Shown here one piece after another: positions 36,991 through 48,632 of a DNA stretch of 64,000 nt. The first letter of the stretch is position 1, and the number at the start of each line of letters is the position of its first letter. The position numbers and the translations under genes are program-made. The notes under the pieces were generated by a model that did not search any database, was not told the origin of the DNA, and was given only the letters and a program-made list of their open reading frames with translations. The stretch is from Tritrichomonas musculus (lineage: Eukaryota > Parabasalia > Tritrichomonadida > Tritrichomonadidae), in NCBI GenBank assembly GCA_039105265.1, contig JAPFFF010000003.1, positions 992,001-1,056,000 of the forward strand. The letters run 5' to 3'.

Positions 36991-38952
36991 ATGCGCAACT
37001 CACGTGGAGTGGCGCGAAAACATCCTACATCAGTGCTTGCTGATCGGAATGGACGATCTGGATCATCTCTAACAGATCAATCATATTATCGTACATATTC
37101 ATCTCGTTCAAGTCCGTTTAGCTCTCGTTTAGGAACTTCAGTTGATCCTGCTCTTCAACAACATCTTGTAAGTTTTGATAAAATGACAGAAGAGCTTTTT
37201 ATCCAATTTACACAAAAACAACGAGAAGAGCTTAATGCTTTTGATCGTCAATGGATTTCCGAATATGGTTATGAACTCGAGGCTACATCACATTATCTTG
37301 ACATTCGGAATGTTGAAGTTAGAGAAGAAATTCAAAGAAAAAATGAGCGTTTAATTCGATTGAGAAGTAAAGCATTAAATTCTTTTAAGCGTCGCCAAAA
37401 ACAAGAACTACAAGAATTTTATAATAAAAGAATGCGTGAACGAAACGAAATTGTTGAAGCAAGCGAAATTGAGCCATCTGATACAGTTATGTCAATAATT
37501 CGAAATCGTTCAGGATTTCAAGTGTTTCCTAGATCACAGAATTTTTCTCAAAGTAACTCGCAGTTTAGCACAAAGACAAGACAGATTAAAGTTGATATTA
37601 AGAAAAAAAACAGTAAACCATCTTTTATTTTTTCGAAAACGAAATTTGAAGATAAAGATATTACAATTGGCCGATTTAAACCTAAGAAGAAACCGAAGAA
37701 AGAAGAAGATCCAAACTTATTAGATATTGACAATTTAACGAAAATTCTAAGTGCGCAAAATGGTAAGATGCAAAGAATTCAAAAAGAAAAAGAACTAGAT
37801 GAAACATGCAATATACATGAATTTGGAGAATTACTCGTTCCAAGTGGATTGAGTTCGGCTTACATCAGTGCTGCTGGTAGTGATTCAAGTGATGAACTTT
37901 CATTACAATCAGGCCAAACAAATGTTAGTATTGCAACATCCGCATATGAACTGCAGGTTGAGCGTTTTATGCGTCAGGAAGAGAAAACAAATAACGAAAT
38001 TAATGAGTTTATTCAGAAACAAGATATATTAATTCAAATGCAAAACTCTCAACAAAGAAAGGATTCTCTTTCATCAGAAGTCAAGAACGATGATGATATT
38101 AATAATCATGCTAATTCATTATCTCTCCAACAAAACCTTCTTCAAACTGATGAAAACAATCAAAAAGAAGATACAGAATATAATGATTCCTATAGTAGCG
38201 AGAGTGAATCCAATAGTGATAAGTATGAAAATGATCATAAAATTGATGCTATCCTTAACAAAAGTATTAATGATAAGACAAAAGTAGATAATAATAATAA
38301 CAACAAGCCCCTTACGATAAAGAGCACATATCAAAATCAAAAAGAATCATCAGAAATTACAAAATCTTTTAAACCAGCTACTGATGTCGAAGTTAATATA
38401 TTTACAAAAGGATTATCTTCCACATCATCTTCTGATGGAGTTGAAGAGCAACATGTTATGATAGAAAATCCATTTAATGAACCCGAGAATAGTAGCAGAA
38501 TGAATAATAATTCTAATTACAATACTAATGATTATAAGCGTAAAAGAACTGAAAATACTGGCAGATTGACAGTTTCAAAAAAGAGCCGAACAATTAATAA
38601 TATCCCATCAGCTATTTCATCCTCTTTAGTTAACTATTCAAAGAAAGAATTTACTCATTCTCAAGCTTTGATGAGAGAAAATAAGAATAAGCTATTTAGA
38701 TGTGATGATGATACTGAAAATTTGTCGAGTGGTAAAATTAAAATTATCAAAAATCACAAAAATAAAGAATCATCATCAATCAGATCTAATTCAAAAGAAT
38801 TCTCTCGGAAATATAGTAATAATGCATCAGGTACAGCTTATAATGCACCACAAGGAAAACAACAATTTGCTTTCCGTACTACACTTGAAATGGGAGTGAA
38901 TGCTTTTTCAACATCGCCAATGAAGCTTGATAAGCAGAATAATGATGTTTAA
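36991..38952 (+). CDS. Low-complexity, partly coiled-coil protein, function unknown
   Basis: The first in-frame ATG is 36991 (653 residues); an upstream TTG is not used and a TCATTA initiator-like site lies 40 bases before the ATG. Residues about 60-180 form a conserved-looking helical block rich in Gln, Glu and Arg (for example LFIQFTQKQREELNAFDRQW, then FKRRQKQELQEFYNKRMRER). A basic linker follows at about 210-250 (KPKKKPKKEEDP), then long Ser/Asn/Asp-rich disorder. No enzyme motif, signal or membrane segment is visible. The helical block could be a microtubule- or membrane-curvature-binding coiled coil, but I cannot assign it. The gene runs convergently towards the BEACH gene and ends in a TAAA context. 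Confidence 0.75.
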   Translation: MRNSRGVARKHPTSVLADRNGRSGSSLTDQSYYRTYSSRSSPFSSRLGTSVDPALQQHLVSFDKMTEELFIQFTQKQREELNAFDRQWISEYGYELEATSHYLDIRNVEVREEIQRKNERLIRLRSKALNSFKRRQKQELQEFYNKRMRERNEIVEASEIEPSDTVMSIIRNRSGFQVFPRSQNFSQSNSQFSTKTRQIKVDIKKKNSKPSFIFSKTKFEDKDITIGRFKPKKKPKKEEDPNLLDIDNLTKILSAQNGKMQRIQKEKELDETCNIHEFGELLVPSGLSSAYISAAGSDSSDELSLQSGQTNVSIATSAYELQVERFMRQEEKTNNEINEFIQKQDILIQMQNSQQRKDSLSSEVKNDDDINNHANSLSLQQNLLQTDENNQKEDTEYNDSYSSESESNSDKYENDHKIDAILNKSINDKTKVDNNNNNKPLTIKSTYQNQKESSEITKSFKPATDVEVNIFTKGLSSTSSSDGVEEQHVMIENPFNEPENSSRMNNNSNYNTNDYKRKRTENTGRLTVSKKSRTINNIPSAISSSLVNYSKKEFTHSQALMRENKNKLFRCDDDTENLSSGKIKIIKNHKNKESSSIRSNSKEFSRKYSNNASGTAYNAPQGKQQFAFRTTLEMGVNAFSTSPMKLDKQNNDV

Positions 38953-39704
38953 ATTTGTTTGTTTTTTATATTTATTTAGTAAAATAGAACTTAAAAACTT
39001 ATTTTTTTTTTTAAATACGAGCATGTATAATGTTATAGCTTTGTTGTATTCAGCCAAGGATGACCTTGCAGGCATAAATTGACTGTTACCAATCTAATTG
39101 GAATACTTGCGAGTATAATTGAAGCTATTGATTCAAAAAGCATCAGCGATAACATTCAACACTACAGTCAATAAATGAAAAAGTTCAAGATGAAAAAATG
39201 AGTATCTTCATAAAAGAATATTTGTACAATCATCTTGGAGCCTTTAAACTACTTCTTTCATTTTTTTTTTTTTTTTTTTTTTTTTTTTGATGTAGCACCA
39301 AGAATCATCAATCGATGACTTCACATCATGATCATGATCAACACTTTTGATTCCTGAAGATTTCAACAAATTTTTTTTTTACAAAAAAAACTCTCTTTAT
39401 TCAGTTAATTATTTTTGATTTCAATATGAATTGTTCTTTCTTGGCAATTTATGAAGTGAGATCACTGTCCTTGGAACTGGAGTCAAAGTCTTTCTTTTAT
39501 TAAGCACACAATTTTATCTGCAGTTTAAAATTCAAACAAAACATTCATAGATTTCTCAAAGACAAATCTAATTTTCAAAAGGAATTAATTTGTAAAACAA
39601 TGCATCAAAATAACAATTAAAATATTTGTACATTATACTTTATTAATAATAAATGATAAGAACAACAATTTAATATATACTAATATATATCATGTAAAAA
39701 AATT
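38953..39704. other. Convergent intergenic spacer with a 28-base T run
   Basis: 3' ends of two convergent genes face each other here. A pure T run of 28 lies at 39261-39288 and a second at about 39372. A short palindrome-like CATCATGATCATGATC occurs near 39325. No RNA gene recognised. Confidence 0.5.
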
Positions 39705-42700
39705 TTAAAGATTTGCAACAAAAATTTTACCTTGTGCATTACTTAGTAAGAGTCTGTGATTTTCCAAATTGAACGAAATTCTGGTAATCATTGCTGGGAA
39801 CTTGATTTCCATCATTATTTTCAAGTCAGGAGCATGCAATATGAGAAAACTGCAATCTTCATAAGAAACAGCAATGAATGACGTTCCATTTCGAAAGTTA
39901 ATTGGAATCCAAGCAACAGCGAATCCAAAATGGTCATAAGCGCCGGCTATTTCAGCATCAATGGTGAAACATTGTATTACTGTCCTTTTTGCATTTTGTG
40001 AGCCAGTCTCGCACAAAACAGCTACAAATCCACTATCAAGAATTAAGACTCGTTGAGGGAATAAACTTTTTCCATTTATAAGCCAAGAACGTAAAAATGA
40101 GCCATTATATATATCAGTTAAAATTATTCTTTGATTAACATCACAACTAGCAATTATACCTAGATTTCCATTGCCAAAAGCATCTTTTGTTGTTACAAAA
40201 TGGTGGTTCCTTCTAAACTTCTGAATGATGCTAAATTCTCTGCCTTTGTAATTAAAGGCTATGTCAGCCGGACTTTTATTCCGATTATAGTTAGCATCAT
40301 TAGCATTATTATTATTGCCAGATAAGGCATTATTGTTTGCATTAGAGATATTATTAATATTAGCAGAATTATTTAGGTTCGTTTTATTTCTAATAAAACT
40401 CCATACATTGATTGTTCCATCTTGGCTGAGAAGAAGAAGAGTATTTTCATCAGCTGCAGAAATTAACGTGAGAGATGAATACTTTTGTCTAAATGAGAAT
40501 AAGTGATTAAATGCGAAATTATCAGAAATAGAATAAGCATGAAATGAGTCTTCTAGAGGAGAAATTGCAACAAGAACTCCAAATTGTTTAAAGAAGCTGG
40601 TCATATTGCGGCTCATGTGCTGAGAATCATGAGATTCAAAGTAAAATGGAACATGAATATTTGTTAAAAGATCGAATTGACTTGTTTTATCATTCATACC
40701 TAATATCAAATATGATTGATTGGAAGTTAAGACATGAATATCATTTCCAATTAAATTCAAAGACACGATCTTATTCTTATTTGAAGAAAACCCTGTCGAA
40801 ATAATTGAAATTTCATCCAAAAACGAATTATTCTTATTATCATTATCGTGATGGTGAATTTTTTGGTCAATTTGATAAACGGCTGAAAAAGTAGGAGTTA
40901 CTTCAAATTTAGGAACAGTTACATATGCTAAAAGACCCAAATTTGGCAATTGCCTTTGAGGATGCTTCTTAGTAAAGACTTGTCTAGGGATGATGCCAAA
41001 AGATCCTGCATGTTGCTGTATTTCAAGTAGTAACTCAGGATCTTTCAATACCTTTTTAGTAATACTATCGCCATAACAATAAGGATGGAAAGTATTATCA
41101 GCCTCAACAGCATTTTTACCTTTTTGCTTGTATCCAAATACCAAATCAATCCAATCGTTAATATGTTGACCTACGAAATCAGACTCAAGAGCTTCTCTGT
41201 GCTTCAAAATGAAGTCCGAAGGTGAAGAAGCCCAATTTGGCAAAACAACGTCATTTCCACCTTCAATTCCGAGGTTGAAATTATTCTTATTAACCAAGAA
41301 TTCAGACAAAGAAAAGAATTCCGGTATCAATTCGCGATAATCATTTGCAGTTGATATGCATGTTTTATAAGCTTTACGGATTGATGTGAAAAGCCGACTT
41401 GGGAAGTCGAATCTTCCTTTTTGTACCTGAATGTGCAAAGTTGTGAAAGGCTCGACACGAATCATGTAGTGAATAACGTTGTAAGATGTCGAGTAATGTC
41501 CTCTGTATAAACATTTTAATGAATCATCTGTTATTTCGCTGTATTCGCGTTTTAATTTGGCCAAACGTTCCTCATTGAGGGCCCCGATTGGTTTTGACAG
41601 GTCCCTGAACGATAGAGGATTTTTGAGGTCCAAAGTTTTACTGTCGTAGTCCGATAGAATCCACGGAAAGACAGGATATTGACTTAGGTCATTAAACGTT
41701 CGCCCTGAGAAAAAGTTGATGAGCATCAAATATTCGTAGGTCGATATATAACCGTTTTGCCACTTTTCTGTGATTTTTTGGTCTGAGATTAGCTTCATTG
41801 AGTTACAGTCTTGCAGGATTTCAAGCTTCTTGCTTGATGAGAGAAATTGAATGATTTTTGATCGTACTTTTTGGCTTATGTAGAAAAAGAAATATGAAAG
41901 TCCGTTGTTTAAAAAGAATTCAAGGCCTTGGTCTATGTGTATATATGAACGATGTAGAACCCAAACTAAATCATCTAGATCAAGCTGAACTGTCTTTGTT
42001 TTTGGATTGGATGAATTTGATTCTTCAATTGTAATTCCAAAATCATCACTAATTTTATCACCAGTAAATAAAATTTGTTTCTTTGAGATATGAAATGTTC
42101 CTTCATAAATTCCAGAAATTGTAATCATTTTGGCATCTGCATCAAAATTTGATATAATTTCCATTTTGGTGTTGTCATTTTTATCATCATTGCTAAATTC
42201 GCTTGTTTCATCGTTAATGTCGATGTCTAAGAGTGATTTTGTGAGAAGATTAGTTTTTGATAATAATTGAGATTCTATCATATTTTCATCTTGAAGAGAA
42301 CTTTCTTGATTCAATGTTTTGTCACGTGTCAAGGCTGCATTATCATGACGATCAAAGAATTTTTTATTCGGCTTCATTAAAATATGACGATAAAACTTGT
42401 CTGTCTTTCGCCAATATTTCCAATGAATGGAGCAAAAATGGTCATCCCAAGGTCCTCCGTTTTCTTTTATCTCGCTGAGTAGTCTAGATGTTATTTTGTT
42501 CAAAATGAGATTGCGTCTTTTTTGTTTTGAAAATATGCGTGAGATATGATTTTCAAAAAGTAGAGAATAATCGAATTCATCAATTGTCTCACGAGATATT
42601 ATGGAGAACATTGGTGTGAGTCTGGACCAAAGGAGAATGATGGCATTTCGGGACTCTTCGTAGTATCTTTGGCTGAGGGATTCAAAAATTTCAAGCCATT

Positions 42701-45700
42701 TTGATAAAAAGTCAGATTGCCTTTGATCTTGTGTAAACTGAAGACCAAATATCACAAATGGAATGTTATCATTATTTTTGTCATTGTCTAAAATTTCATT
42801 ATTTTTGTTTGTGGAGTTATCATTATTATTATTTTCATTATTATTATTTTCATTATCATTACTTTGGCTCACATTTTTGTTACTCTTACAAACAATACTA
42901 TTTAGAAAGCAGATAATGATTTTTCTGGCTGATTCAAGAATTTCTTTATTATCAAAGAATTTGTTGATCTTGGAAATAACATTACGAATTCGAGAACCAT
43001 CACCGTCACGATCAATTCGAATTATGAATGATGCAACATATGAGAAAATATCTTCTGTTCGAATTCTTAGATATGGTAATTGAACTGGAATTTTATCTGC
43101 AGTAAACAAAGATATAAAGTCAATAAAAGTTAATGCTAAATTCATATCAATCCATTCACCTTTTGCATTTATTCTTGCTGAAAAAACAAAAGGACCAAAA
43201 TCAATATCATTAAAAATATTAACAAAACTTTTTAGAGTTTGATGACTATCAAATTTCATTTGTACTGATTCATAAACTTGAACATCATATTTTGCAAGAA
43301 GTTGAACGTTAAATGAATATGATTCGTTCTTAGAAATAAAGAATAAATGAAATATCACTTCTTGGATAACTAAATTAAACAAGTTGGGCGAAATCCGACT
43401 TGTTGAATTAGGAGTTCTTGAATCATCATTAGGGACACTACTATTTTCATCACTATTTTTATTCGTATCAATAATATTATTCATTGACGTAATAATTGAT
43501 TTCATGATTGATTTAAGAATGTTACTTATTAATATAGTCATATCCATATTCATTTGGAATAGTAGTGATCTTATAAATGTCATTGCTTTACCAAAGTTCT
43601 TGAATTTTTCATTAATGGCCAAATAAACACACAAATTTTCAATCAATTTGAAGAGTGAATGCTCTGAGTCGAAAGAAAGAGAAAGCTGATTTATCATATA
43701 AAAAATCCAGAAAATCCAATTTTTACACTTCGAAATTAAAAACAGATTAGGAGCATTTAACAATTTATTTGAGACCATATTAATTTCATCTTCTTGGTAA
43801 TAATGAGAATATGCTGATATCAAAGGAAGAGTAAATTCAATTGTTGGTAACAGCATATTTGTATCAAATGATAATGACATCAATGTAGTTAATGTATTTC
43901 TCGTCATATTTTTCGGATCAATTTCAACGCATGCTCGATATACGCATTCTCTAAAATCCATTTCTTTATACTCGTCGAATGAGTTGATCAAGAACAAATA
44001 TCGCAGGCCCCATATTCGAATATCTTCGAATTCGGAGTGAATCAGCTGCAAGAAAGGCTGAAAAGAAGCATTTCTTAAAAACAAAAGATGGCAATTATGA
44101 ACTTTTTCAGTTACCAAAATATATAAAGCATTCAAAGCTTCAATTTGAAAAGAAATTGACTTTGTATTAAAACAAGCCGAAAGAAGAGAATCCTGGGCCT
44201 TTTTTGTGAATGAATTTCTAGCCAAAATGATCAAAGATGGCCACATTAAATAACGAATATTTTCATTGTTCTGTCTTGCAATAACGGTTAGAAATTCGGT
44301 TATTGACAAATGTAAAGATACGATAGAAGTTTTTGATTCAATAATTGAAGCAAAAACTTTTGAATAGAAAAATTCTTGCGATTCATAAAGAAGAGAATCC
44401 CAAAGTAGAAAATTCAACCAGACTGTTTTTAGCATCACTTCGTAGTGGCTCTGATTTATGGCCAGCCACAAGTTGAGCAGTTCTTGGATGACGGATGGAT
44501 TCAAATATTTTGAATTGATTTTTGTGAGCAAGTATGAAATTGCGTGAAAACCGCCATCTTTGACAAACTCTGTTTCAATTGACGATGAGTGCACAAAAAA
44601 AGTGGCAAGCAAAGAGATGAGGTTATGCAAGAAGCTGGTGTTGTTTACTTGACTTTCTTCATTCCCGTAAATTTCAGAGTTTATTTGTTCGAACAATGGC
44701 AGAAAAAGTTTCGCGCCGCCTGAATAACCGACGACATCGATAAAAGAGGCTGAAAATGGAAAGGCGCAGCCTTTATAAGTAGCATTGCCAATAGAATAGC
44801 GAGTGGCAAAGTTGAGGCACTCTGACTGGTTCGTCATTCTTGCATTGGCGCCAATGAAAAGTGTCGATTCAATGCGTCCATCAAAAAGTGAAATTGGCAA
44901 ATTTTTATCAAGAAGCTTCTCTAAAATAGAGAAGCCAAAAACAAAGTCAAGCGGCAACGAATGGAACTCTAAAGCTGTCCAGCTATTAATCGAATCATTC
45001 AAAAAGTAGAAGCAGCTGATATTGGCTATTAAAGGTGAATTTCTTTTGCGGTTATTGGCAATAATTGAATACTTTACATCCTCTTTAAATGGATACTTCA
45101 TTTCAAGCCCAAAAATTTGTTTTCCATTCATGAAAATGATCATGCTGGACTTAGAAAAAGTGACAATTAGGTCGTACCATTTATTCCCTGAAAAAGTTGT
45201 GGCTTTGACTTTATATGATTGATTCATGTTTTTTTTCTTTGAATAAAAATTCACTTTTAGCTTCATTTTTACTAATAGGAGCTCAAAAACAAATCCAGAT
45301 ACAGATTCCATATAAAGTAAGGTTGATTGTGACGAAGAATTGGAGGAATTGGAGTCAAGTTGTATTCTGCATACAAATGTGAATCCTTTGGAAATCAATG
45401 ATGCCGAAAAAGATGGAATATCAAAAAACGTCTGAAAACCATCTAAATAAAAAAAAGCAGCAGGAGAAGATTCTAATGAATTTTCAACATAGATATTAAA
45501 TAATGAAATTAGTTGCGCGGTCCACCACATTTGGAAGCCTTCTTTAATTGGCTTGAAAGCACGAATGCATTTATATAATGTGGAAACGCTAAAAACATAT
45601 TGAGAAACTACTGAAAAAAGATGTAATGACTCAGTGAGAGACCGATCAAGATAAGAACCAACAGATGGCTCGGATGGAAATTGAGTAATCCGATCAATGA

Positions 45701-48632
45701 TTATATTGGGAATGTTTGCTTGATAGGTTCGAAGTCGATTTGATATTGAATCACTTAACACATCAGATAAATAACGCATCAGCTCTCCATGGATTTCGAG
45801 GTGTTTTGTACTGTTGAAAAAGAAGGGAAGTGCGTGGTGATTCTGTATTTCTGCCTTTTTTGGAAGATCATTAACATTCATCTGCTTTTCAAATATAAGT
45901 TCAAGTAAAAGATTTAATATTTCTGGGCCATATTTAAATCTGGAAAGAGCTTTTGAAATATTGCTTAAGTATGGCTCGTTTGATGCAATATATGATGAAT
46001 TGGGTTGACTTCCTCGGCTTAATATAATAATCAAAAATAATACATTTTTAATTAGATGAACTTGTTCAGAATTTGGATCGATTATATCACAATCAATATC
46101 ACCAGAATAATCGGCATTTTCAATATTTTTTTCCTTCTTTTCTTCTTCCTCTTCTTCCATTTTATTTATAAGATTTTGTCGAATTTCAAATGTGTCTGAG
46201 GATTCTGTGCTCAGTTGAATATGAAAAAATGATGGATTTAAAAGAATTACTGAATCTGGAATTTGAGAAATTTGAAGAAGAATTTCTTTATTGATCAAAC
46301 TCTTCATTATTGTTGATCGGTTTAAAATGAATGGACTTCGAATATTGACTAAAAAAAGGTTTAGCATTTTGATCCAATTCATATCATTCATTTTTTTAAG
46401 AGCGATTTGAAACAAGAAGTGGATTGCATTAAAGACTTCAAATGTATCAGATAAAAGCATTCCTCTTTGAATTAATTTTATAGCAAATAAAGTGACGCTT
46501 TTTTCAAATAATAATGAAACAAGATATTTGACATAAAATTCATTTTTGAAAAAATATTCAGTGCTCGAGCATTCCATTAAAAACAAGTCAAAAAACGTAA
46601 ATAAATGGATTCTGGTCTGTTCAATGAATTTTTCCATTTGATTATTTGTTTTTATTAAATGGATGTGAAGTTTCTGAAGTTTCTCCGAATTAAAAATAAG
46701 CATTTCAATGATTCCTGTTTGGGAAGTAATTTCAACAAACTCGATTGGCTTCAATTTAAATAATTGAGTAAAAATGTTGATGGCTTCATCAAAAATCTGT
46801 GGTTCAACTGAATAAAAAAAGTTATGAAGCGTACTAAATAACGTGTTATTTTCTTTGTTTGACAGATTAAAGTACCTTAGAGTAAATTTGGTGATTGCAC
46901 TTCGAATGTCAAAACAAAATTGAAAATATGGAGTTGGATCAACCCAATGGTTAATCAAAGGTGAATAAAATATCTTGTTATATATAGTTGGCCATCCTTT
47001 AGGATGAGATGATATTATCTCAAAAATTTGATCAGATTTAAATTGAGAAAAAAGAAGAATCATGAAAAAATGGAATGAAAGAAGCAGACAATGATCAATG
47101 ATCTGAAATTTTGCATAAAGATTTGAATCTTTATTAATAATTTGATCAATAATTGTAAAATATGACGACACGAAATCATTGATGAAATCAATCTTATCAT
47201 TTGTCATTTGATCAAGGAAAAAACGAATTGCTGTGATCAAAGTTGTTTGTTCATCCTTGAAATATTTTGAGAGGATAAATGGCTCGCTTGAAGAATCATC
47301 AAGATTCATTAAAAAATGATACTGTCCATTATAAATAAGTCGAATTTCTTTTCCATCAATTGTATTAACTGCGACTTGTTCAATTTTATTTTCATTATTG
47401 TTATTATTATTTTCATCAATTTCAATGCTATCACAATCAGTTGTTTCATTGTTATTTTCGTTGTTGAAAGTTTGAATCAAATTGGTTTCGGATATTTGAT
47501 CAGCTAAATTGGAATCGATTATTTTATTGGTAAAAAAAGTTGAATCTTTGAATGTTTCATCTTCAATAAAATCAAAATGAATATCTTTTTTAAATGAGTC
47601 AATTGATGTTTCTTTTGGAATAATTCCGCTTTGGTTTTGATGAAGATCTTCTTGGTATTTAAAATCAGTAAGTGGGAATGAATCAAGAACCCATAAAATA
47701 AACATTATAATTGATTTTGAATGAATTTCTTTTGAAATTTTCATCTTCGATTTGAGACTACTTTGAGAAATAAAAGAAAGCATTTTAATTATATTTGTTC
47801 CTATTTCAAAGATAATATGATTATTTGAATTGGTAAATCTTTCGGCTCCAAATTTATCTAAAAATTGAGAAGAACAATTCAAAAACTGATTTGTTATGTC
47901 GAATGAATTTATTATCATCAAGTTAGGAGGAATATGTAAAAAAAGAGATGTCATTTTATGAATATTTTGAATAACTTCAATTGTAATAATATTGGTTCCA
48001 ATCAACGGCAAGTTTGCTGAAAAATAAATTAAAAATAGGCGTAAAATAGGAAAATGAATTTTAGAGATATTTTGGCCTGTTGAATTAAAAATATTAAAGC
48101 ATCCGTATAAAATTGCATTTGCTATTTTAACAGTTGAAGAATTTGATGATGTTATATTAGGTTTGTTAAAAATATGAGAAACAGCAGAAGTAAAGTGAGA
48201 CAATATTTCAAAGCCGGTATCTATTGCAAGTGGAGGAAGAGAATAAATAAGAGGATAAATTAAGTGTGAGTTAATAAAAAGTAATTCATGTTCTGTATTT
48301 ATTAATATTTGTTCATATGATTTATAAAATTGATAATCAAATTTAATTAAAAGGCGAAATAATATTGAAGTAAGAAAATTCCATAAATTTGGTACCTCTT
48401 TGATTTCTTGATGATTTTCTGTAAAAATAGATGCAAAATACCAAAAATCAGGACTAATTGGATCATTAATCTGAAATAAATGAATTAAAAATGCTTCGTT
48501 ATTAGAATCATCGCCTTCATGAATATCATAAATTTCTTTTCGGGAATAAACTTTAAGATTAATTAATTGAATTTGATGAGAAATATAAGGAGGACAGATA
48601 TTTATATGCTTTGTGAAATCAAAACTAAACAC
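39705..48632 (-). CDS. Giant BEACH-domain protein (LYST/LRBA/neurobeachin class)
   Basis: A single frame of about 2975 residues. Residues 1 to about 1050 and 1250-2100 are armadillo/HEAT-like helices with Asn-rich linkers. A concanavalin-like lectin fold lies at about 1081-1181 (FTFVCRIQLDS ... WYDLIVTFSKSSMIIFMNG). A PH-BEACH domain follows at about 2167-2267, then the BEACH domain at about 2287-2521 (NGYISTYEYLMLINFFSGRT, YPVFPWILSDY, LYRGHYSTSYNVIHYMIRVE, HPYCYGDSI), and WD40 repeats to the end. Order and length match the family, which acts as scaffolds in vesicle traffic, lysosome size and membrane remodelling. The start is unsettled: the frame begins with GTG, no in-frame ATG occurs before the upstream stop, and the first internal ATG is over 200 residues in. 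A 5' exon, non-AUG start or small sequence error is possible. The stop lies in TTTAAAA context. Confidence 0.92.
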   Translation of the reverse strand: MFSFDFTKHINICPPYISHQIQLINLKVYSRKEIYDIHEGDDSNNEAFLIHLFQINDPISPDFWYFASIFTENHQEIKEVPNLWNFLTSILFRLLIKFDYQFYKSYEQILINTEHELLFINSHLIYPLIYSLPPLAIDTGFEILSHFTSAVSHIFNKPNITSSNSSTVKIANAILYGCFNIFNSTGQNISKIHFPILRLFLIYFSANLPLIGTNIITIEVIQNIHKMTSLFLHIPPNLMIINSFDITNQFLNCSSQFLDKFGAERFTNSNNHIIFEIGTNIIKMLSFISQSSLKSKMKISKEIHSKSIIMFILWVLDSFPLTDFKYQEDLHQNQSGIIPKETSIDSFKKDIHFDFIEDETFKDSTFFTNKIIDSNLADQISETNLIQTFNNENNNETTDCDSIEIDENNNNNNENKIEQVAVNTIDGKEIRLIYNGQYHFLMNLDDSSSEPFILSKYFKDEQTTLITAIRFFLDQMTNDKIDFINDFVSSYFTIIDQIINKDSNLYAKFQIIDHCLLLSFHFFMILLFSQFKSDQIFEIISSHPKGWPTIYNKIFYSPLINHWVDPTPYFQFCFDIRSAITKFTLRYFNLSNKENNTLFSTLHNFFYSVEPQIFDEAINIFTQLFKLKPIEFVEITSQTGIIEMLIFNSEKLQKLHIHLIKTNNQMEKFIEQTRIHLFTFFDLFLMECSSTEYFFKNEFYVKYLVSLLFEKSVTLFAIKLIQRGMLLSDTFEVFNAIHFLFQIALKKMNDMNWIKMLNLFLVNIRSPFILNRSTIMKSLINKEILLQISQIPDSVILLNPSFFHIQLSTESSDTFEIRQNLINKMEEEEEEKKEKNIENADYSGDIDCDIIDPNSEQVHLIKNVLFLIIILSRGSQPNSSYIASNEPYLSNISKALSRFKYGPEILNLLLELIFEKQMNVNDLPKKAEIQNHHALPFFFNSTKHLEIHGELMRYLSDVLSDSISNRLRTYQANIPNIIIDRITQFPSEPSVGSYLDRSLTESLHLFSVVSQYVFSVSTLYKCIRAFKPIKEGFQMWWTAQLISLFNIYVENSLESSPAAFFYLDGFQTFFDIPSFSASLISKGFTFVCRIQLDSNSSNSSSQSTLLYMESVSGFVFELLLVKMKLKVNFYSKKKNMNQSYKVKATTFSGNKWYDLIVTFSKSSMIIFMNGKQIFGLEMKYPFKEDVKYSIIANNRKRNSPLIANISCFYFLNDSINSWTALEFHSLPLDFVFGFSILEKLLDKNLPISLFDGRIESTLFIGANARMTNQSECLNFATRYSIGNATYKGCAFPFSASFIDVVGYSGGAKLFLPLFEQINSEIYGNEESQVNNTSFLHNLISLLATFFVHSSSIETEFVKDGGFHAISYLLTKINSKYLNPSVIQELLNLWLAINQSHYEVMLKTVWLNFLLWDSLLYESQEFFYSKVFASIIESKTSIVSLHLSITEFLTVIARQNNENIRYLMWPSLIILARNSFTKKAQDSLLSACFNTKSISFQIEALNALYILVTEKVHNCHLLFLRNASFQPFLQLIHSEFEDIRIWGLRYLFLINSFDEYKEMDFRECVYRACVEIDPKNMTRNTLTTLMSLSFDTNMLLPTIEFTLPLISAYSHYYQEDEINMVSNKLLNAPNLFLISKCKNWIFWIFYMINQLSLSFDSEHSLFKLIENLCVYLAINEKFKNFGKAMTFIRSLLFQMNMDMTILISNILKSIMKSIITSMNNIIDTNKNSDENSSVPNDDSRTPNSTSRISPNLFNLVIQEVIFHLFFISKNESYSFNVQLLAKYDVQVYESVQMKFDSHQTLKSFVNIFNDIDFGPFVFSARINAKGEWIDMNLALTFIDFISLFTADKIPVQLPYLRIRTEDIFSYVASFIIRIDRDGDGSRIRNVISKINKFFDNKEILESARKIIICFLNSIVCKSNKNVSQSNDNENNNNENNNNDNSTNKNNEILDNDKNNDNIPFVIFGLQFTQDQRQSDFLSKWLEIFESLSQRYYEESRNAIILLWSRLTPMFSIISRETIDEFDYSLLFENHISRIFSKQKRRNLILNKITSRLLSEIKENGGPWDDHFCSIHWKYWRKTDKFYRHILMKPNKKFFDRHDNAALTRDKTLNQESSLQDENMIESQLLSKTNLLTKSLLDIDINDETSEFSNDDKNDNTKMEIISNFDADAKMITISGIYEGTFHISKKQILFTGDKISDDFGITIEESNSSNPKTKTVQLDLDDLVWVLHRSYIHIDQGLEFFLNNGLSYFFFYISQKVRSKIIQFLSSSKKLEILQDCNSMKLISDQKITEKWQNGYISTYEYLMLINFFSGRTFNDLSQYPVFPWILSDYDSKTLDLKNPLSFRDLSKPIGALNEERLAKLKREYSEITDDSLKCLYRGHYSTSYNVIHYMIRVEPFTTLHIQVQKGRFDFPSRLFTSIRKAYKTCISTANDYRELIPEFFSLSEFLVNKNNFNLGIEGGNDVVLPNWASSPSDFILKHREALESDFVGQHINDWIDLVFGYKQKGKNAVEADNTFHPYCYGDSITKKVLKDPELLLEIQQHAGSFGIIPRQVFTKKHPQRQLPNLGLLAYVTVPKFEVTPTFSAVYQIDQKIHHHDNDNKNNSFLDEISIISTGFSSNKNKIVSLNLIGNDIHVLTSNQSYLILGMNDKTSQFDLLTNIHVPFYFESHDSQHMSRNMTSFFKQFGVLVAISPLEDSFHAYSISDNFAFNHLFSFRQKYSSLTLISAADENTLLLLSQDGTINVWSFIRNKTNLNNSANINNISNANNNALSGNNNNANDANYNRNKSPADIAFNYKGREFSIIQKFRRNHHFVTTKDAFGNGNLGIIASCDVNQRIILTDIYNGSFLRSWLINGKSLFPQRVLILDSGFVAVLCETGSQNAKRTVIQCFTIDAEIAGAYDHFGFAVAWIPINFRNGTSFIAVSYEDCSFLILHAPDLKIMMEIKFPAMITRISFNLENHRLLLSNAQGKIFVANL